This document shows positions 8,201 to 17,200 of a stretch of DNA of 36,354 bases, piece by piece. Under the pieces are notes generated by a model. That model was not told where the DNA came from. It was given only the letters and a program-made list of their open reading frames with translations, and searched no databases. Position 1 is the first letter of the stretch, and each line of letters opens with the position of its first letter. A program made the position numbers and the translations under genes. The DNA comes from a virus. Where the stretch lies: positions 1 through 36,354 of the IMG/VR virus record IMGVR_UViG_3300028197_000061, one strand, 5' to 3'.

Positions 8201-11200
8201 ACAACATGAAAAAATGGGCAATGCAATAAGAATTTTTAATGTTGAGGGCAAAAAAGATCTTAATAATCTAAAATTATATAACACTAGAAATGATGCTGTT
8301 TCTGGAATAAACACCATATCACTTACTGTATATGGAAATGGAGTTCATAGTCTTACAGCATTAACTAAAAAAAGACAAGTAGATTCCATTAATATTGTCG
8401 AACCTGGAGAAGGATATTCAAACAGAAAAGTAACCTGTCAACATACCGGAATTAATACCTCAACCAACAGCATTAATAGTATTGATCATGGATATACTAG
8501 TGGTGATAAAATCCAATATATGGGAGTTGCTAGTGGAACAGATACTCAACTAGTAGGTCTTTCATTAAATATTGACTATATTGCTACAGTATTGGATAAA
8601 GACAATTTTACCCTATCAGAAATAGGTGTTGGCAATACGATCAATATATTTGCAGATAGACAAGAATATGTAAATATAACTACAACTGGAATTGGAACTC
8701 ATATTTTTAATCATCCTCCAATTCAAGTTATTTTAACTGGTCAAACTGCTATTGGTACTGAATTTGTTGCAGAACTCCAACCACAATTCTTAGGTTCTGT
8801 TAATAATATTCATATTTCAAATGGTGGAGTTGGATATGGTGTAACTAATATTCAAAACTTTGAAAGAAGTCCAATTATTACATATTCTATTGGAAAAGAT
8901 ACTCAAATTAAAGCCAGTGTTAATAATGGTAGCATAACAGAAGCAATTGTTTTAAATAGAGGTAATAATTTCACTTCTGCTCCAGATATCGTTGTAGATG
9001 GTGATGGAACAGGTGCAGTATTAACTGCGATTATTAGAAGTGATGGTAGAATTGAAAAAATTATTGTAATTGAAGGTGGTAGAGGATATGATAGTCTTAA
9101 TACTAACATTAGAGTTGTATCGTCAGAATCTCTCTCACAATCAAAATTCAAAGCAAATCTTCAATCTTGGAAAATTAATTTATTTGAAGATGCATTTGAC
9201 AAATTAGAAAACGATGATGGTATTCTAACTCTTTCAAGTTTTGGAAACTTTGGTATTCAATATTCTCATCTTTTTGCCCCAAGATATTTAAGATCTAGGT
9301 TAATCCCAAGCGATTCTGAAGGTGATAAAAAATATGGAACAAGCGATCTTCCATTTAATAGAGTTGAAATTGATTCTCCTAATCACTCTCCTATTATTGG
9401 ATGGGCTTATGATGGAAATCCTATCTATGGACCTTACGGATATTCTGCAAACTCTGGCGGTGTAGCAGTAAGAATGAAGAGTGGATATTATACTGAGACA
9501 TCTTTATCACCAAACAGACCACCAAATTATTCTGCAGGATATTTTGTTCAGGATTATACTTATTATAGAGTTGATGACGATACTGTTCTTGACGAAAATA
9601 ACGGAAGATATTGTATAACACCAGAATTTCCAAAGGGAACATATGCATACTTTACTACAATAAGTGAACTTTCTGATGATAGTGGTCCTTTTAGAAATTA
9701 CAGAAGACCAGTTTTTCCATATCTAATTGGAGATAATTATTTCTCAATTCCAAGTAAGTTTAATAAGGAAAAAAATTCAAATCAAGATGGTTTTGATTTG
9801 AATAATAGTGATTATAAAAGAAATACTACCATATATAATTTCTTTGATAAAGATGTTAGATATCCATATATCAATTTACCAAATGATTTAAATCAAAAAG
9901 TAACAATTAAAAATCTTTCCAAAGGTAAAATTAGTGATATTAAAGTTTTAAATGGCGGAAACTCTTATAAAGTAGGAGATAGATTAGTATTTGATCAAAA
10001 AGAAACTGGTGGGAGTGGACTTGCTGCTAAAGTTTCTTTTGTAGAAGGTAAAGAAATTAGTAAAATTGAAAATGAGCATAGTGAAACTTTTATTGAAATT
10101 TTGCCCTCCGGTAAAAAAGGTATATTTGTTGGAGTAGCATCTACTGCTCATGGATATTTTAATGGAGAATTAATATCCTTAACTAATTTTTCTACAACTA
10201 GATCAAAATTAGAAGGTAATTATTCTGTAGTAGTTCCAGCAACAACTCTTACATTAATTGGTTTAGGAACCACTACACATGCTCTAGGTCCATTATCAAA
10301 TACGGGAATTGTAACTTTTGTACATGTATCAAATTCAAACTTTGATCGTATTAACGAAAATGATGTTATTCAGATTCATCAAGAAAGAGTTAAAGTTCTA
10401 AATGTAGACTCCTTATCTGGAAGACTTAGAATTATTAGAGAGTTTGATAATACTGTTTCAGGAGTTCACACGATAGGGGTTGCAGCAACTGTAGACCAAA
10501 GGAGATTTGAATTTAAATCTGATCATGATAAGTCCTTTAATTTTAAAACTAATAAAGAGTATTATTTTGACCCGCAAGAATCTGTTGGATTATCTGGTGG
10601 GTATGGGAATCCTGGAACGGGAAGTACAATAACATTTGAAGTTCCAGGAGTTGGTGGTACATCAATTCACATTAAACCAAAGTCAGTATACTTGAGAGGT
10701 CATGATCTAAAAACTGGTGATGCAGTAGTATATAATATTAATAATAGTGGAGGCAATGCAATTAAATATGAAGACTCTACTACATCGTCTGGTATTGGTT
10801 CTGACTTAATTGATGGTAGAACATATTATGTTGCTAAGTTTAATAAGGATTTCATTGGAATTTCGACCGTTAAAGTTGGAATTGGATCAACAGGAGTATT
10901 TTCTGGTATAGCAGTAACAACTAAAGATATTGGTTTAGTTGATTTTATCAATCGCGGTTCATCTACATATCATAGTTTTGCAACACAATATCCTAAAATT
11001 ACTTCAGATGCAATTAAAAACCGAGTAATTGTTTCAACTGCAACTACTCATGGACTGAGTTCTGATCATAGAGTATTATTTGATATTAAACCTAAAGTTC
11101 AAAAAACTGTAGTTGTAAAATACGACGATTTTAACAGAAATATTTTAATTAATCCAAAATCTTTTGAACCAACTGGTGTTAACACCTCAACCGGAATTAT

Positions 11201-14200
11201 TACTATTCAAGACCATGGATTTTCTACTGGTGATAAGTTAATTCACACCAGCGAATGGGCAGCAGCTGCTTATGCTAATAACAGTCCATATTTTGCAGTA
11301 AAAATTAATAATAACAATTTTAAACTTTCGGAAACACTTTATAACTCAAAACTCGATCAACCAATAACCGTTGTTGGTGTTGCAACTACTGCAGGAACAT
11401 TAAGTCCAGTAAACCCAGTTATTGACACTGAAGGATATAATTCTATTAAATTTGACTTATCAGACCCTTCTTTACAATATGAGTATTTCTCAAATCAATA
11501 TCCTGGATTCGAGTTAGATTTCTATGTTGGAAAATCATTTAATAAACCTTGGACAAAAAATCCACAGGATATTGGATTTAAAGTAATAAAAACTGGTGTG
11601 GTAGGTTCAAATGCTATTGTAACACTATTTTTAGATTCCGATACGCCTAAAGATTTGTATTACAATCTTGTTCCAAAGTATACTCAAGGTGTTCCATTAG
11701 CAGAAACAAAAAAAGATGTATATCTTGACACAACCGTAAATGGTGCAGGTTATATTAAAGTATCACCTAGTTCATATTCTGGTTCGCACAAGATAAAAGT
11801 TTCTACTGCTAGTACGTTTACATATAATTTGACCAGTGAACCAGAAATTGTATCTTATGGATCAACTAATGCATCATTGTCGTACATTACAGACTGTACA
11901 CATACAGATGGTCCCATTTCTCGACTAGAAATTTTAAATACTGGAGACAATTATAATACCCTTCCAGGTTTTACAACAGTAACCTCTATTAATGGTGTTG
12001 ATTGCGATTTGGAATTGCGAAGTTTAGATATTGGATTAGTTAAAAATAGTGAAATAACTAATTATGGATATGATTTTCCATATGATCAAACAATTAGACC
12101 ATTATTTTACTATTCACAATCTTTAAAAATAACCCCATTCTCATCAATTGAGTTTATTGGAATTTCTTCTTTTGGAAGGGGTTATTTTGGAAAGCAAGAA
12201 CTAATAGTTATTGATGGAGTTTCTAAAGAAATAGTATCTGATATTGATTTAGAATACACCAGCACTAGTGCTGAAGTGACTATATTACGTAATACTTATG
12301 GGATGAATAATGTTGTTCCGAAAATTTATCCAATAAATTCTGGGGCAGGTGTTCCCGTTGATAATAGTATACTAGGCGATGGTGTTACTACTGGTATTAC
12401 ATATAATTCAGCAACTAAAATTGCTAAAGCAATAATAAAAACAGAGTATTCTACTGGAGACTATTATCCATTTGAGGTGGGTGAAAAGATAATGATTGAG
12501 GGTTCCAATCCTGGTATTGGAAACTCTAGAGGATTTAATAGTTCTGAATTTAATTATGATTTATATACAATTACCGCAATTGATCCAAACGTTGGTGGTG
12601 GAGCAGGGTCTGTTTCATTCAATATAGCAGATCAGTTAAAAGATACTGAAACGGTTATTGAATATGATCTAATTAATTCGGCTGCAAGAATACTCCCACA
12701 AAGAGACTTTCCAACTTTTGATGTAAAAATTAAAAAGAATGAATTTATTAAAGAAGAGATAATTAGAAGTAATGGCAAGATTGCTATTGTAGAAGAATGG
12801 GATAAAGAATTTTCAATTCTTAAAGTTAATTCTATAGATGAATTTGATAGTAATGAAACTATTACTGGTCAAACCTCAAAGTCTATTGGAACAGTTGGTA
12901 GTGTCCTATTCCCTTTCAAAGAATATGGCAAATATGGCAGCACAATTAAACAGAATAGGGGTTGGAAAGCAATTGCAGGATTTTTAAATAACGATCTTCA
13001 AAGAATTCCTGATAATGATTATTATCAAAACTTCTCATATTCTCTAAAATCTACTGTTCCATTACAAACATGGAATGATCCGGTATCTTCAATGAATCAC
13101 GTTGCTGGATACAAAAAATTTGCTAACTATCAGTTAGAGTCGTATGAAAGGGGTCTTAGATTATCTACTTCTCCAACCCAAGGTTCTAGTTATATAAACC
13201 TTATAAAAGATATTGTAGAAACTGTAGATATTAATTGTGTTAATGATTTTGACTTAGTTAGAGAAAATTCTATTTCTTTGGGAGGTGCAGATTTAGTTTC
13301 TACACAAATTATTTTTGAAAGCAGACTTATATCCAACTTTGATCAAGCAATTGGCAACAGAGTTTTATCAATAGATGATATTAGTGATTTGTTTAGCCAT
13401 CGTCCAAGACCGGAGGAATTTGTAAATATTGATAAATTTAGTCTTGATAAAACAAGATTCTTAAGATTTATCACTCTTATAAGAGATCAAAGATTTACTT
13501 CAGAAAGACAGGTTTCTATTTTTGATGTTATTCATGATGGAAATTATGGATATAGTAATGAATATGCTGTCCTTTCGACGGTTGAGGATATGGGGTCATT
13601 TGATTTTGCAATTCAACAGGGGGAAGGATTAATTCAATACCATCCCACGCCAGAAAAAGTAGCATTTAATGATCTTAATATTTCATATGTTTCTTATAAA
13701 ATTGATGATAGTTTTGTAGGTATAGGAAGTAGTGCTTTTGGTGATGTTGCGATTATAAACACATCAAGCGTAGAACTGAATACTGTTGGAACAGGTGTTA
13801 CTATTGTTTCTATTGGAAGCACTTATAATTCCGTCTCAGTTATGGTAACAATAAATCCAGACACTGGAGAGCAAAATGAAGAGTTTCAATTTACTCAAGT
13901 TAATTTTATTCATGATGGAACTAATATAGTATCTTCTGGAGAATATGCATCTCTGTTTACTCAACTTGGACAAAGTGGATCTGAAGGATTTATAGGATAT
14001 GGAACTTTTTATCCATATATTAATGGTAATAATTTTAATGTGGAGTATATACCCAATGCTGGTATTGGAACAACTGCTGTTATCAATACAATCCAAATTG
14101 GATTAGCACAAACTGCTGTCAATGGTTCCACGGACTTTAATATGGTCCATACTAGAATGCAAACGCAATCTACCACTATTGCAGCATCAGCAAGTCCTGG

Positions 14201-17200
14201 AATTACAACCGTTAATGATTATAGATATATTGCAAATTCTCAAGAATTCCATGCAGCAAAATATTATGTTCATATAGCAGATAAAACTAATAATGAACAT
14301 GAATTTGTAGAACTATTTGCTGTTGACACTATTAACGCTGTTGGTATAGGTAGTGATGTATATTTAACAGAGTTTGCTAATTTAAGAACTTCATCTTCTG
14401 GTCTTGGTACTTTTGGTGCAGAAGTAGATGACACTGGGTTTGCGGTTGAGTTACAATTTACACCAAATCCAAATATAGATGTAGAGGTAAATGTTTTTGC
14501 TCAACAGTTAAAATCAGAAACAGCAGATGATGTTGATACAATTATTGATTTTAATAATGGTCTTGTTACTACTGACAGAGATGACTATGTTGGAACATTT
14601 AATGCTATTAAAACTGATTTTGACTTAACTCATGAAGGTCAGGATATTTTTGAAAATTGGTTTGAAGGAGGAAATTCTGATATTGTCAACACAACTGATA
14701 ATACGATTAAACTTCCAAACCACTTCTTTGTTTCTGGCGAAAGAGTTAGTTATTACAGAGATGATATCAATAATACAGCTTCTGCAATTGGTATAGGTGA
14801 AACATTTATCGTTGGAGTTGGATTAACCACCATTCTTCCTAATGATATTGAAAATCTCTTTATAGTTAAAATTGATGATACTTTTGTTGGATTGGCAACT
14901 AGTCCAGTAGACGCACAGTTAGCAAATCCAAATTTAATTAGTATTACAACTGTAGGAAGTGGAACTTCACATAGATTCTTAACAACTAAACAAAATTCGA
15001 GAGTTCTTGTCACCATCGATAATATTATTCAAAGTCCTATTGTTTCTACAGCAATTACAAGTTCTTTAAATGCAATAGCACTTTCAACAACAGATATTCT
15101 TGAATTTACAGGAGTAACTTCATTCTTTGGTGGAGACTTTTTACAAATTAATAATGAAATTATGAAAGTTGCTGGAGTTGGTGCTAATAATGACCCAAAT
15201 AAAGTAAGAGTTAGGAGAGCAAAACTAGGAACTAAGTTTGCCAATCATGCGGCAGGTGATGTGATAACTAAAATTTCTGGCAACTATAATATAACTGATA
15301 GTACAATTAGTTTTGCAGAGGCACCTTATGGTCTGGATCCTCTACCAAACCCATCAGATCCCAATTCAATTGACTGGGAGGGAATTGCTAAGGGTTCTAG
15401 TTTTCATGGAAGAAGTTATATGAGGGGAAAGGTTGCTACTGGCACCAGTGAAACCTACCAAAGAAATATTGTATTCCAAGATGTATCTGATAAATTTAAT
15501 GCTCTTGAAAATACATTCCCCTTGAAAACAACTGAAGGTCAAAATATTGCAGATATTGCAAATGAAAATGCTATCATACTAATCAATAGTGTATTTCAAC
15601 TTCCGGGAATTACAGTTGAAGAAGATTATAGACTCATAGAAGAAACTGTAGGTATTACCAGTGCAGTATTCAATGGTGATGCAAGAGATATTGGTTATGA
15701 TGTTGGAATTAGTAGTTTCCCTTCTGCTGGGATTATCCAGTCTATTGGTTCTACTGAAGGTCTTGGATACCAACCTCTTGTTTCTGCAGCAGGAACAGTT
15801 ACTGTGAGTGCATTAGGGACGGTAACGTCGGTTAGCGTCGGTTTTACTGGAAGTGGATATAGATCTCAAGAATATCATGAAATTATCACAAAAACAAATC
15901 ATCCTATTTCCACTGGCACTACCAATATCTTTATTGAAAATGAAAATAGTGTATTTGGTATTTTAAGTGAAGTTTATGATGGAACTAATGCATATATTGG
16001 TATTGGATCATTTAGGGCACAATATGTAACGACACTTAATGGTATTGGTAATACATTTGTCCAAATTAGACCAGAACAAACTTCTATTTACAATATTCCA
16101 TCTGGAACTTCTGTGAGCATTGGAGTTACCGTACCATACGGTATTGTTAATGTTAGTGCTGCTACTAGCAATATCAGTCCAGGAGTAGTTTCTGGTCTTA
16201 CTTATGATGTATTAAATGCAGATTATAATCCAGAGACTGGATTTATGTCTATGACTCTTCCAATAGGTCATGAATTAAGTCAAGGAGATTATATTAGATT
16301 TGTAGACAATAGTTTAAACTTCAGTTGTAACAGTGACAATAATACTAGAATCAAATCATATCCTAGACCAAATCTTGACACTAATGCAAGTAGAAGACCT
16401 TTAAGACTTGAAGATGTTTCAGATCAACGTGCGCGAGTATTTGTTGGTCTCTCAACCTTTGTATATTTTGATGTTACAGATGCAACATACACACCCAATA
16501 CTGGTAATTTAGAACTTACTATTGGTAGTCATAACTTTGTTGCGGGTAGAGGCATATCTATCGAAACTGATTCTCTATCCTTTAAGTGTGCAATGGATGG
16601 CAATACAGCAACCAAGACATATCCTCGCGCAACTGATCCTGCGGCAAATACTACTCTTGATATTACTGCAGTAACCTCTAACACAATTACTGTCAATGTT
16701 GGTGCTTCACCTCTGGTAACATATACACCAGGTGCAGGAACAACATATGATCCTAGCACAGGATTGATGGTTCTTGAAATTGGTACGCATAATTTAACTG
16801 CTGGTACAAGTATTAAATTAGCAACTGAGTCATTGACATTTAGTTGTGGATATAATGGTGCTACTGGTTCTGCTGCTGAAAAATCATATCCTAGATCTAA
16901 TGGCAATGATCCATTCTATGATACTGCAATTAACATCGCGTCAGTAACTGAAACTACAATCACACTTCAAGTATTAACAACCATTCCTTCTACAAATACT
17001 GACGTACATACATTCGTATCTGCAACGACTGGAGCAGTTATCTCTGGAGGCAACTATCTCCACTCATTCCAAAGTGCAACAGCAAATGCTGTTCGTGCTG
17101 GCGGTCAGTATACGCATACCTTCGTAGGTATTGGGACAGACGCTGTTGTTAGCACTGCAACTACATCTATCCAACATATTGGTTTTGCGACTGTCATAAT

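Noticed and set aside
7827-8249. Plastocyanin (petE) auxiliary metabolic gene, as found in some cyanophages
   Set aside because: The cupredoxin-like segment is an internal part of a 4633-residue structural protein, with no signal peptide and no start of its own.
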